Origin: Hungatella hathewayi
GTDB lineage: Bacteria > Bacillota > Clostridia > Lachnospirales > Lachnospiraceae
Assembly: GCA_025149285.1 (NCBI GenBank)
Contig: CP102274.1
Coordinates: forward strand, 2,805,501-2,869,500
Reading direction: 5' to 3'
Length of the DNA stretch: 64,000 bases
In this document: in pieces, positions 34,683 to 44,700 of the stretch
Layout: each line of letters opens with the position of its first letter
Numbering within the stretch: the stretch's first letter is position 1
Position numbers and translations under genes: made by a program
Notes under the pieces: model-generated
Databases searched by the model: none
What the model was told of the DNA's origin: nothing
The model's input: the letters and a program-made list of their open reading frames with translations, nothing else

Positions 34683-35509
34683 CGAAGAGAAAAAGAAATT
34701 TATATATTCTGGAAGCAGTCATGCTCGTGATTGCGGTAATCTGGTTTATTCCGATATACTATCTGATCGTAACGACGCTTAAAAATCCCCAGGAGGCCAC
34801 GGCCAATCCCCTGGGACTGCCGATTCACCTGGAAATCGGAAATTATATCAAAGCATGGACCAACATGCAGTTTCCGAGGGCGTTTGCCAACACGCTGTTT
34901 ATCACGGCGACGGCTGTCGTCATCATCGTTGTGTTCGGCGCCATGGCCGGATACGCACTGGCGAGAACGAAGACGAAAATGGGAAACCGTATGTTTTTAT
35001 TCTTCCTGGCCGGACTGATCGTGCCGTTTCAGATGAATATTGTCAGCTTATATAAGATCGTAAAGAGCCTTCATTTGATGAACACTCCGTTTGCAGTGAT
35101 TCTCGTCAATGTGGCCATCAATACGCCGCAGGCGGTATTCCTGTTTAAGGAATTCATAGAGGGCACGGTGCCGAAGGAGCTGGAGGAAGCCGCGGAGATC
35201 GACGGCTGTACGGTGTTCCGCAAGTTTTTCAGGGTGGTTCTGCCGCTGCTCACACCGGTAATCTCGACGGTCGTTATCATCGTTACGCTGAACGTGTGGA
35301 ATGAATTCATGACGCCCCTTCTGTTCCTGCAGAGCCGCGAAAAGGATGTAATCCTTCAGGAGGTGTCCCGGAACATCGGGCAGTTCGCCACCGACTGGAC
35401 CGCGCTGTTCCCCATGCTGATGCTGGGTGTGGCGCCGCTCATGATTTTCTACGTATTCATGCAGAAATACATAATCGCCGGTGTGGCTGCCGGTGCAGTG
35501 AAAGGATAG
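34679..35509 (+). CDS. Carbohydrate ABC transporter permease (MalG/UgpE type)
   Basis: A 276-residue permease with six membrane segments. The EAA loop reads LEEAAEIDGCTVFRKFFRVVLPLL, followed by NVWNEFMTPLLF, typical of the MalG/AraQ group. It forms the heterodimeric channel with the preceding gene and is translationally coupled to it. Confidence 0.93.
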   Translation: MTKRKRNLYILEAVMLVIAVIWFIPIYYLIVTTLKNPQEATANPLGLPIHLEIGNYIKAWTNMQFPRAFANTLFITATAVVIIVVFGAMAGYALARTKTKMGNRMFLFFLAGLIVPFQMNIVSLYKIVKSLHLMNTPFAVILVNVAINTPQAVFLFKEFIEGTVPKELEEAAEIDGCTVFRKFFRVVLPLLTPVISTVVIIVTLNVWNEFMTPLLFLQSREKDVILQEVSRNIGQFATDWTALFPMLMLGVAPLMIFYVFMQKYIIAGVAAGAVKG

Positions 35510-35516
35510 AGAAAAA

Positions 35517-36395
35517 ATGGAAAAGAAAAAGTCGGGAACGCTTCATGACAGCCTGATGGTGATTGTTCCGCACCAGGACGATGAGATCCTCATGTGTGCC
35601 GGTATCCTCTGGGAGGCCGCTAAAAGAAAGATTCCCGCTGTCGTCGTGATGGTGACAAACGGTGATTACGGGAGCAGTGATCTCTCTATTGGAAGGAGCC
35701 GGTTAAAGGAGACGCTGGCCGGGCTTGCCATGCTGGGAATCGATGCCGGGAATGTAGAGTTTCTGGGGTATGCCGACACGGGGATGCCGAAGGAGGAAAG
35801 CTTTTTGAACGGTCTCTATGAGGAGACGGACGCAGGGAGACTTCATAGATCCCACTGTTCGGAGGAGACGTACGGTCTGGAAGAAAAGGATGAATACCAC
35901 AAAAAACGGTGGGGAGCGCATGCGCCATATGACAGAGCCCATCTGGCCGCAGATTTGTACGGCGTGATAGAGGAACACCGGCCGGCAATGATATTTACCA
36001 CATCAGAGTTTGACACTCACGGGGATCACAGCGCACTCTGCCTTTTTGTCCGTGACAGCCTGGTCCGGATGAAAGCGGAGGCAGATACAGAATGCGGACT
36101 TCCCCGTCTGTACAGCGGAATCGTTCATTCCCTGGCGGGAGATGAGAACTGGCCCGTCAGAACCACGGAAGTGGGGCCGTATACGGAACCGGAACAGTTT
36201 GAAGAGACATCCCGGTTCCGGTGGGAGGAACGGATCAGCTTTCCGGTTCCGGAGTGCATGAGGACGGAAGTCAGAGAGGACAACTTAAAGTATCGGGCGC
36301 TTTCCTGTCATGTTACGGCGTTAAAGCCGGATGCGGTGGATTTTTTATATGCATTTATTAAAAACGAGGAACTTTTCTGGGAGATTAATTACTGA
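35517..36395 (+). CDS. PIG-L family deacetylase
   Basis: A 292-residue zinc-dependent deacetylase of the PIG-L/LmbE fold. The metal motif is PHQDDE (H19, D21, D22), with Gln in place of the common Pro, and the later FDTHGDHSALC supplies the third His. Members remove acetyl from N-acetylglucosaminyl groups (GlcNAc-PI, GlcNAc-inositol, chitobiose). There is no signal peptide, so it would act on an imported compound. It lies 7 bp after the permease gene and 14 bp before the GH65 gene, which points to an N-acetylated sugar or glycoside as substrate of the pathway; that is inference. Confidence 0.88.
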   Translation: MEKKKSGTLHDSLMVIVPHQDDEILMCAGILWEAAKRKIPAVVVMVTNGDYGSSDLSIGRSRLKETLAGLAMLGIDAGNVEFLGYADTGMPKEESFLNGLYEETDAGRLHRSHCSEETYGLEEKDEYHKKRWGAHAPYDRAHLAADLYGVIEEHRPAMIFTTSEFDTHGDHSALCLFVRDSLVRMKAEADTECGLPRLYSGIVHSLAGDENWPVRTTEVGPYTEPEQFEETSRFRWEERISFPVPECMRTEVREDNLKYRALSCHVTALKPDAVDFLYAFIKNEELFWEINY

Positions 36396-36409
36396 AGGAG
36401 CGAGACAGA

Positions 36410-38785
36410 ATGGAGATTAATAAACAGCCGATCTATCCCGTCGAACCGTGGACGGTGACGGAAACGGAATTTAAGATGGAGACAAATTACCGGAATGAGA
36501 CGACATTTTCTCTGTCCAACGGGTACCTGGGCACGAGAGGAACCCTGGAGGAGGGGTATCCGTTTACGGCAGATGAGGGACTGGAAGGCAATTTTATCAA
36601 TGGATTTTACGAGAGTGAACCGATCCGCTACGGGGAATGGAACTACGGGTTTCCAACGGAGAGCCAGTCTCTCTTAAACCTTCCCAACTTAAAGACGATC
36701 AGGATTTTTCTGGAAGGGGAGGAGCTGGATATCAGAACGGGGAAGGTGTCCGGCTGGCGCAGAACGCTTCATATGGATCGGGGAACGGTCACCAGGTCCT
36801 TCGACTGGACTTCTCCGTCGGGCCGGACCGTTCATGTGGAAACAGCACGGCTGGTAAGCTTTGAAGTGAAGAATTTGATGGCGATGTCCTGCGAAGTGAC
36901 GCCGGTTAATTTTGACGGGGAGATCACATTTTTGTCGGTGCTGGATGCGGATGTGGAGAATCACACGCGGAAGACGAATCCGCTTGTGGATTACGGCCCC
37001 TTTGGCCGCTGTCTGATTACAGACGTGATATCAGCGGATGAAACCATGCTGTTTTATCAGGGAACGACGGAGCACAGCGGGATTACCATGGCCTGCGGCA
37101 GTGTGATGACGGTGAAGGCGGGGCAGGATGGCGCGCCGGATCGTGTGACAGAGGAAGGCAGTGCCCCGCAGGAATGGTGGATTACGGAGGATGGACTCCA
37201 CTGCTGCCATAAACTGGTGGTGCAGGGAAGGAAAGGCCGGAAGATTACCGCGGAAAAACAGATGGCCTACACCTCCTCTCTCGATCTGGAAAAGAGCGGG
37301 ATGAAGGAATTGATCCTTTCTATATTAAATGCAGCTGCAGAAAAAGGATTTAAGCGTACGGCGGACGGTCAGGAAGCCTGCATGAAAGCCATGTGGAAGC
37401 AGGCGGATGTGGTGATTGAGGGAGATGAGGCCCTGCAGCAGGGCATGCGGTTTAATCTGTTTCATATTCTTCAGTCTGCTTCCAGAGACGGGAAAAACGG
37501 CATGGGGGCCAAGGGGCTTTCGGGAGAGGGGTATGAAGGCCACTATTTCTGGGATACGGAAATGTATGTGATTCCGGTACTGATCTATACCAACGCCAGT
37601 CTGGCAAAGTCGCTTCTCGGCTACCGCTTCCGTACGCTTAACGAGGCCAGGGCGAGAGCCAGGGTTCTGGGACACGAGAAGGGTGCTCTGTATCCGTGGC
37701 GGACAATTAATGGCCGGGAGGCTTCCACTTATTTTCCGCTGGGAACGGCGCAGTACCATATTAATGCGGACATTGCCTATGCCTTCAAGCTGTATCTCGA
37801 TGTAACCGGTGATATGGAATTTTTAAAGGATCAGGCCGCAGAGGTGCTGGTGGAAACGGCCAGGGTCTGGGCGGATGTCGGCTGCTTTGCCGAAGCCAGG
37901 GGCGGCAAGTACTGTATCTGTGCCGTGACAGGGCCGGATGAGTACAACGCCATCGTAGACAACAATTTTTATACGAATCTCATGGCGAGGGAGAATATCC
38001 GGGATGCCGGCTGGGCTCTGGATACGCTTCGCGAAATGGATGAGCCTGCATACGAAGCCCTTGCGGCGAAGCTGGGACTGAAGGAAGAGGAGAGGGAGCT
38101 CTGGAACCGGATTGTGGAGAATATGTATTTCCCATACGATGAAGACCGGAAGGTCTATCCGCTGGATGACGGCTTTATGATCCGGAAACCGTGGGATGAA
38201 TCGAAAATACCGCCGGAGAAGCGCCACCTGCTCTATGAAAACTATCATCCGCTCTTTATCTTCCGCCAGCGGATGTCGAAACAGGCAGATGCCATACTCG
38301 GTATGGTCCTGCACAGCAATTACTTTACGGAAGAGGAACTGCGGCGCAACTACGATTTTTATCAGGAAGTGACGCTGCATCATTCGTCACTCTCAACGTG
38401 CATCTTCGGAATCCTGGCATGTCAGATCGGATACGGGGAAGAGGCGTATGCGTATTTCTCCCAGTCCGCCAGAATGGACCTGGACGATTACCATGACAAT
38501 TTTTATGCGGGAATCCACGCGGCGAACATGGCGGGAACGTGGCAGGCAGTCGTCTTCGGCTTTGCCGGCCTGAGAGTCAACCGGGGCGTTCTGGAGCTTC
38601 ATCCCATACTTCCGGAAAAGATGAAGGGATACGAATTCCGCTTCTTATACCGCGGCAGCCTGCTTCACGTGCAGACTGGCCGGGAGGGAACGAGAGTGAC
38701 GCTGCTGTCAGGAAACCGTGTTGAATTATGGCTGGGTGATACCTGCCATCAGCTGGATAAGGAGGGAGAGTATGTCTGCAGTTAA
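36410..38785 (+). CDS. Glycoside hydrolase family 65 protein (disaccharide phosphorylase-like)
   Basis: A 791-residue cytosolic GH65 enzyme, the family of maltose, trehalose, kojibiose and nigerose phosphorylases. Domain order: N-terminal beta-sandwich (1-270), linker helices, (alpha/alpha)6 barrel and a C-terminal beta domain. Motifs: SNGYLGTRG near the N-terminus, GHYFWDTEMYVIP, the catalytic acid in TGPDEYNA (E511), and the phosphate-site HHSSLSTCIFG. These fit an inverting phosphorylase that yields beta-glucose 1-phosphate. The linkage specificity cannot be read from sequence. It overlaps the HAD phosphatase gene by 14 bp. Confidence 0.92.
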   Translation: MEINKQPIYPVEPWTVTETEFKMETNYRNETTFSLSNGYLGTRGTLEEGYPFTADEGLEGNFINGFYESEPIRYGEWNYGFPTESQSLLNLPNLKTIRIFLEGEELDIRTGKVSGWRRTLHMDRGTVTRSFDWTSPSGRTVHVETARLVSFEVKNLMAMSCEVTPVNFDGEITFLSVLDADVENHTRKTNPLVDYGPFGRCLITDVISADETMLFYQGTTEHSGITMACGSVMTVKAGQDGAPDRVTEEGSAPQEWWITEDGLHCCHKLVVQGRKGRKITAEKQMAYTSSLDLEKSGMKELILSILNAAAEKGFKRTADGQEACMKAMWKQADVVIEGDEALQQGMRFNLFHILQSASRDGKNGMGAKGLSGEGYEGHYFWDTEMYVIPVLIYTNASLAKSLLGYRFRTLNEARARARVLGHEKGALYPWRTINGREASTYFPLGTAQYHINADIAYAFKLYLDVTGDMEFLKDQAAEVLVETARVWADVGCFAEARGGKYCICAVTGPDEYNAIVDNNFYTNLMARENIRDAGWALDTLREMDEPAYEALAAKLGLKEEERELWNRIVENMYFPYDEDRKVYPLDDGFMIRKPWDESKIPPEKRHLLYENYHPLFIFRQRMSKQADAILGMVLHSNYFTEEELRRNYDFYQEVTLHHSSLSTCIFGILACQIGYGEEAYAYFSQSARMDLDDYHDNFYAGIHAANMAGTWQAVVFGFAGLRVNRGVLELHPILPEKMKGYEFRFLYRGSLLHVQTGREGTRVTLLSGNRVELWLGDTCHQLDKEGEYVCS

Positions 38786-39647
38786 ACCGAGAGCCATATT
38801 TTTTGACTGGGATGGAACGGCTGTTTATTCCAGAAAAGCGCCGGCCGACGCGGCCCTGTCCGCCATGAAGCCGCTGCTCGCCCAGGGGATCAAATTAGTG
38901 ATTGTCAGCGGAACAACGATTGAAAATATTGCAGGAGGACAGATTGAAACATATTTTACTCCTGAAGAGCTGAGGCATTTATATCTGGGATTGGGACGCG
39001 GCGCCTATAATTACGCGTTTGACGAGGAAGGAAGGCCGTACGTATTTGCAGATAAGCTGCCGGACCGGGAAGGCCTTCTGGCGGTTCACAGCATTTGCTT
39101 TGATATTCATAAGGAACTGTTAAAAAAGTACGATTTCCCTACGGACATCGTGTTCTCCAGGCCGAATTACTGCAAAATTGATTTGATGGTGTCGAATCAG
39201 AGAGGGGATCAGCTGTTCCTTCAGGAAAATGAACTGGTGATTCTCAAAGAGAGCTTACGCCGTCACGGGATTGAGGGAGGCTTAGCAAAGCTTCTGGAGA
39301 TCTCCGGGATGATCGGAGCTTCTTACGGAATTGCAGTAGCCCCTACCTGTGATGCGAAATATCTGGAGGTGGGACTCTCCAGCAAAAGTGATAACGTGGA
39401 CACGATTCTGGATAAGCTTCAGCGGGAATTTGGGATTCTGCCGGAGGAGTGCAGCTACTGGGGGGATGAATATGTGGGGATCGAAGAAGGGATTTTCGGA
39501 AGTGACAGCTTCATGATCACGGAGAAGTCGAGAACAGGCCGTTTCTTTGATGTATCAGAAGTACCGGGAAAACGGCCGCAGGAGGTAACTGTGACCGGAG
39601 GCGGAGTGGAGCGTTTCCTGGAATATTTAAGAGAAATAAGCATATAG
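38772..39647 (+). CDS. HAD family hydrolase
   Basis: A 291-residue HAD hydrolase. Motif I is FFDWDGTAV (D12 nucleophile, D14), motif II VIVSGTT, and motif IV SYWGDEYVGIEEG. A large cap is inserted in the middle, as in Cof-type (IIB) phosphatases rather than the small beta-phosphoglucomutases. The ATG at 38772 inside the GH65 end has GGAGGGAGAG upstream. It may dephosphorylate a sugar phosphate produced in the pathway. It is the last gene of the operon and is followed by a terminator. Confidence 0.85.
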   Translation: MSAVKPRAIFFDWDGTAVYSRKAPADAALSAMKPLLAQGIKLVIVSGTTIENIAGGQIETYFTPEELRHLYLGLGRGAYNYAFDEEGRPYVFADKLPDREGLLAVHSICFDIHKELLKKYDFPTDIVFSRPNYCKIDLMVSNQRGDQLFLQENELVILKESLRRHGIEGGLAKLLEISGMIGASYGIAVAPTCDAKYLEVGLSSKSDNVDTILDKLQREFGILPEECSYWGDEYVGIEEGIFGSDSFMITEKSRTGRFFDVSEVPGKRPQEVTVTGGGVERFLEYLREISI

Positions 39648-39658
39648 GCGGGATCAAA

Positions 39659-39709
39659 GGGGCTGCTGCTCCAGTAGATAAATAATCTGCTGGAGTAGCA
39701 GCTCCTTTT
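39659..39709 (+). terminator. Intrinsic terminator of the GH65 operon; group II intron target
   Basis: A 20-bp stem (39659-39678 with 39686-39705, three wobble pairs) with a 7-nt loop and TTTT tail. The group II intron begins 3 bp after the tail, so this hairpin is also the intron's 5' exon target. Confidence 0.9.
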
Positions 39710-40148
39710 CTGGTGCGCCCGGCGGCGCACGTTTCTAACCGGTGCAAGTCCGGAATCCGCCCGGTGGTGGGAAGGATATAGCCGAAGGCAAGGGTGTCCA
39801 CCGTGAGGTGGAATCTGAAGGAAGCTGGATATGGGGAACATACTAACCCATGGGCAAATCTCTGGTCTGACGAACAGAAATCACATCAGGCCATGCGTGA
39901 GGGTAAGGCTGCCAAACAAGTCGAAGCCCAATAACCACACGGAATCATGTATGGTAAATGTGGCAGATAGATGGAGAGAAAGAAACGTGTGGTACCCGGG
40001 GAGGTCTGTGCGGAATGTCCTGAAAGGGATAACCACTATCGTGAGGTAGTGCTGAACGTACAGAAGTCAGCAGAGGTCGTAGTAGTCGAGAGACGAAGGA
40101 CCGAATCAACAGGAGTCTTTAGTACAACCGGGAAAGGAGGAAAGAACA

Positions 40149-41540
40149 TTGGGTACAGAAAACAGAGATAGCTGCTCACAAAGAGACAGCGCGGAACGTG
40201 AAGGGTATGTGAGAGCGCACCGTTCTTTCCGCCGGATATGGAAGGAAAGAGACAGTGCACAGCCGGAACTCTTAGAGAAGATACTGAATAAGGACAACTT
40301 AAACAGAGCTTTTAAGAGAGTAAAGGCGAATAAGGGAGCGCCGGGAATCGACGGAATGACCGTAGAGGAAACAGGTGACTGCCTAAGGGAAAATCAAAAG
40401 GAACTGATAGAGAGAATCAAAAGGGGAAAATACACCCCCGACCCAGTAAGACGAGTAGAGATTCCCAAGCCAGAGGGAGGAATGCGAAAGCTGGGCATTC
40501 CAACCGTGAAAGACCGTATCTTCCAGCAAGCCATAGGACAGCAGTTAATGCCAGTCTATGAGGCGCTGTTCTCGGAGAACAGCTATGGGTATCGGCCGGG
40601 AAGAAGCGCCAGGGACGCCATTTTAAAGGTAAAAGAGTATGCAGAACAGGGATACACCCATGCCGTTGCATTGGACCTGTCGAAATACTTTGATACTCTG
40701 AACCAAGAAATGCTATTAAATATCCTGCGCAGAGATGTAAAGGACGAAAGGGTTATCCAATGGATAAAGAGATACCTAAAGAGTGGTGTCATGGAAAACG
40801 GTATAGTCATGGAGACAGAGGAAGGATCGCCGCAAGGAGGAAATCTATCCCCGCTGCTGGCAAATGTCTATCTGAACGAGTTCGACCAGGAGTACGAGAA
40901 ACGAGGAGTGGCTTTTGTACGTTACGCAGATGATATAGTATTGTTAGCTAAAAGTGAGAGAGCCGCAAAGAGACTTCTGGAAACAAGCACGAAATATCTG
41001 GAAGGGACGCTGAAATTGCAGGTGAACCAGAAGAAAAGCCGTGTAGTAAGTGTATTTGCAATCCGAAATTTTAAGTTCCCTGGCTTCACATTGGGAAAGA
41101 ACGGAAAGGGCATTTATGTCCGGGTTCATGGGAAGTCATGGAAGAAAATGAAGTCAAAACTGAAAGACCTTAGTTCCCGAAGGTCTGTTCAGAGCATACG
41201 CCCATCGTTAGAAAAGATAAAGGTGTATATGCGGGGCTGGCTGAATTATTATGGAGTAGCAGATATGAAGAACCGAATAGAGGGACTGAACCAATGGCTA
41301 TATCACAGAATCCGAATGTGTATATGGAAACAATGGAAGAAACCGAAAACGAAGGTAAAGAACCTGCTGAAAATGGGAGTGCCGAAAGAATTGGCATGGA
41401 AGGCAGGGAACAGCCGAAGAGGCTATTGGTTTACCACACAAACGGTAGCGGTAAATATGGCAATGACAAAAGAAAGACTGATAAACAGTGGCTATTATGA
41501 TTTAGCCACAGCCTATCAGTCCGTGCATGTCAACCGTTGA
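40149..41540 (+). CDS. ltrA: Group II intron reverse transcriptase/maturase
   Basis: Intron-encoded protein that helps splicing and copies the intron into DNA. The 463-residue protein has RT blocks in order: GAPGIDGMTVEE, RRVEIPKPEGGMRKLGIPTVKDRI, SYGYRPGRSARDAI, ALDLSKYFDTLN, GSPQGGNLSPLLAN, and the catalytic YADD (259-262). The maturase X domain (MRGWLNYYGVADMKNRI) follows. There is no HNH endonuclease domain, as expected for class C. The start is a TTG at 40149 with AAAGGAGG 9 bp upstream. Confidence 0.95.
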   Translation: MGTENRDSCSQRDSAEREGYVRAHRSFRRIWKERDSAQPELLEKILNKDNLNRAFKRVKANKGAPGIDGMTVEETGDCLRENQKELIERIKRGKYTPDPVRRVEIPKPEGGMRKLGIPTVKDRIFQQAIGQQLMPVYEALFSENSYGYRPGRSARDAILKVKEYAEQGYTHAVALDLSKYFDTLNQEMLLNILRRDVKDERVIQWIKRYLKSGVMENGIVMETEEGSPQGGNLSPLLANVYLNEFDQEYEKRGVAFVRYADDIVLLAKSERAAKRLLETSTKYLEGTLKLQVNQKKSRVVSVFAIRNFKFPGFTLGKNGKGIYVRVHGKSWKKMKSKLKDLSSRRSVQSIRPSLEKIKVYMRGWLNYYGVADMKNRIEGLNQWLYHRIRMCIWKQWKKPKTKVKNLLKMGVPKELAWKAGNSRRGYWFTTQTVAVNMAMTKERLINSGYYDLATAYQSVHVNR

Positions 41541-41541
41541 A

Positions 41542-41611
41542 ACCGCCGTGTACCGAACGGTATGCACGGTGGTGTGAGAGGACGGGAGTTAATCACTCCC
41601 TCCTACTCGAT
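41542..41611 (+). ncRNA. Group II intron domains V and VI
   Basis: Domain V: ACCGCCGTG (41542-41550) pairs with CACGGTGGT (41565-41573) around a short upper stem and a tetraloop-like GAAC. Domain VI: GGACGGGAGT pairs with ACTCCCTCC and ends CTACTCGAT. Confidence 0.85.
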
Positions 41612-41691
41612 TACCAAAAAACATCAAAGAGGGAAAAGGTTCCGTTGAAAACCGGTGATAAAAATATTTTTAAAACGAAGTTACAGAAATA

Positions 41692-41720
41692 TTGATAAAA
41701 TTCGGAAAAAATGATAAAAT
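41692..41720 (+). promoter_or_regulatory. Sigma-A promoter of the M60 peptidase gene
   Basis: TTGATA (41692-41697), 17-bp spacer, TAAAAT (41715-41720), 34 bp before the start codon and outside the intron. Confidence 0.78.
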
Positions 41721-41754
41721 GTAACTTTAATGGGAAATAGGAGGATAAACACGT

Positions 41755-44700
41755 ATGAAGAGAGCAGCCGCATGTCTGCTTGCCCTGTGCCTGATTCTGC
41801 AGGGACCGGCAAGTCTGATGACGAGTTTTGCTGATTTCGGGCAGAGGGGAGTGGCGTCACCGTCGAACAGTGTATCGGCGAGTCCTTCCAGCGCATGGAA
41901 AGAGAATGAAAGTGAAGGAAAAAATGGGGAATTAAAGGTCGAAATTCGTGGAGTCCTTCCCGTGCAGAGGGCTGCAGGATGGGAATTGTTTCTGACGAAG
42001 GATGAGGAACTGTCCGATCAGGGCACCCTGCAGTTTGAGGCCGTGGAGTCAGCCGGGGTCTATTCCTCCGGCAGCTATACGTTTACGGATCTTCCCAGGG
42101 GAAAGTACCAGCTTCTGGTGAAATCGTTAAACGGCGGGTATGAGGATTACATACAGAAAAATATTTCAATTAACGGCGACCGGGCGTCGATCCTGCTTTT
42201 AAACGACTACCCGGAAAAATACGGCTATACCGGGAATAAGATGCCTGGTGTAATCCGGATGGGCGATGTGAACGGAGACGGACAGATCGACGGCGAGGAT
42301 ATGGAGGAACTGATCGATGCCATTGACGAGGCAGAGAGTAACTCCACGGATTCCCGGTGCGATTTTAACGGGGACGGGGAAGTTGATCTCGTTGATCTCC
42401 AGTACTTTACGATTTTTTATAAAAATAAGAGTAATACAAAAGCGACTGTAACAAGCCAGGCCCTGGTGAATCCGGACGCTGTTACTGCATCCTCCAGCAA
42501 CGCAGTATTTTCCGTGGATACGCTTAAGGAAGTGTTTGCTGGAAACAGCAGCGAGGCGCTGAAGCTGGAGACAGCGGAAGAGACGGCAATTACTCCGGAA
42601 ACGCCAGTTGAGGTCAGCGCGGAGATAGAGAAAGGCTTAACGGCAGCAGGCTTTACAATCCAGCCGGTCATCGGTTCCGGCAACACAATCAAGGACGGCT
42701 TTGTGACCGTTGAATGTGAGGGTGAAGACGATCCCGTCGTCTTTAAAATAGAGAACGGAGTGGCGGTCAGACAGACGGGCGCAAAGGCGCGTGCGGCATT
42801 CAGAAGCGCGTCACCCAGAAGCGGGGCAGAGGACTCAGCCGCCGGAAGGACCATTGTCATCGATTTGGGAAGACAGGTGGCGATCAAAAAGGTGACGATC
42901 ACGGTGACTGCTGCATTGGAAAAGGAAGCCACGCTGGTTGAAATATCCAAAGTGGAATTCTTAAACAATATGGAAAACAGAATTCCGGAGCCGGAGATGA
43001 ACATTCCGGAGAACTTGAATGCGGTGGCCGGCAGCGAGTCCTTTGACTTAACCTGGAAGCGCGCGGTCAATGTAACCGGGTACGAGGCAGAGGTGACCGG
43101 CAGGGTGAAAAGCGGAATCAAAACCGCTGTCATCCCGGTATCGGAGAACCGTTTAAGCGTCGAGTCAATTCAAAATGAGGACCTGATCAACGGGGAAGAG
43201 TACACCGTGCGTGTGCAGTCTGTGAACGGAGCCTGGAAAAGCGGTTACAGTGAGTCGGTAAAGGTTACGCCGGAGGCGTCCAAACGGCCGGATCCGCCGG
43301 AGGGAATTACGGTGAAGGGCGGTTACCGCAGCCTCGATATATCCTGGAAAAAGATGAAGGATACGGACAGCTACTCCATGTTTTACCGGGAATACGACGA
43401 TGCAGACGGAAGCTATATCCGAATCGACAACATTGAAAATACCAGTCAGACGGTTCCGAACTTAAAGGACGAAACAAAGTACGATATTTATCTGACAGGT
43501 ACAAATAAAATAGGGGAAAGCGCGCCCTCCATGCATTACAGCGGAACGACCGAGAGCGTCAATGCCCCGGTAACGCCAAACTACAAGCTGATCAATGTGG
43601 CCGGAGAGAACGGCGGAACCGAGCACATTAAGGCGGTAAACAACCATGGGGGAACTGCAGACAGCGAGTTTGCAGTTGCAGACAATGACGCAGTATCCGC
43701 ATGGGTGCGCAACGACTGGGATGCAGGCTGCGTCTATCCCGGTGAATCAAAATCACCGACCGTGACCCTCGACGACAGCTACACGATGGATACCGTGGTT
43801 ATTATCCCGGATCAGGCTCAGAAGTTTGCTTACACCGATGCGACTTTCTTCTATTGGCCTGAGGGAAAAAACAGTCAGGTGCAGGCGGCTGGTACATTCA
43901 GCAGAAAAACCAGCTCTAACGGGAAAACATATTATGAGTTCCAGACCAGTCAGCCGGTTACGACAGACCGGGTCCAGGTCAGACTGACTACCGGTTATGG
44001 CCCGTCCAGCAGAATCAGTATTGCGGAGATGAAATTCTATTACTATGATCCGATCGAGCATGAGGTGTACGATCTGTTTGCAGATGATATGCACCTGTCC
44101 TTAAAGGAAGGGGTAACGCAGGAGAGTATTGACAGTCTGAGGGCGCGTCTGGAGGTAAAAGACGAGGTGAGCGGGGAACTCCATCCGAAGAAGGAGATTC
44201 TGGAGAGAGAGCTTACTACGGCGGAGCAGATATTAAAGGATGAGGCCCTGGCCGATATTCTGACCATAGACAACCGGGTGACGAAGAAGGCAGACGGCAG
44301 CATTACCTTTGGCGGCGGATTAAATGCCTGGCAGCCGCTGGGCGTCACGGCCATGGCCGGAGATACGGTGATGGTCTATGTGGGAAGCCCGGAGAAGAAG
44401 ACGGGAGACAGCACGAATCTGCGCCTGATCGCGACCCAGTACCATGGAGAGTCCAGTGCATGGTCAAAAACAATCGGCATGCTGAAAGCAGGAATCAATG
44501 AAATCACCATTCCGAAGATCACGGATCTCGACGTGGAACAGGGCGGACAGCTTTACGTCGAATATACCGGAGCACAGGGCAAAGAACGCTACAGCGTGAG
44601 AGTCAGCGGCGGACATCAGATACCGACGCTTAATGTGACGATGGCATCTGATTCCAATGCAGCGAGAGCCCTGGTGACGAAATATGTGGAAGAACTGGAA

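Larger units (their letters stand above)
39713..41611 (+). mobile_element. Group II intron, class C type, with maturase ORF
   Basis: A ribozyme retroelement of about 1.9 kb. The 5' end GTGCGCCC starts at 39713, and the domain I sequence (GGTGTCCACC, GAATCTGAAGGAAGC, the GGTCTGACGAACAG block, then ACCCGGGGAGGTCTG) resembles class IIC introns such as that of Oceanobacillus iheyensis. Domain V is at 41542-41573, with a 9-bp lower stem, and domain VI ends in CTACTCGAT at about 41611. Insertion directly downstream of a terminator hairpin is the hallmark of class C introns. Both ends and the ORF look intact, so it may be active. Exact ends are by pattern; the 39648-40148 stretch otherwise holds only the terminator. 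Confidence 0.88.

Noticed and set aside
42417..43133. A 238-codon minus-strand ORF inside the M60 peptidase gene
   Set aside because: Ser/Thr-rich shadow frame; the plus-strand domain structure is continuous here.
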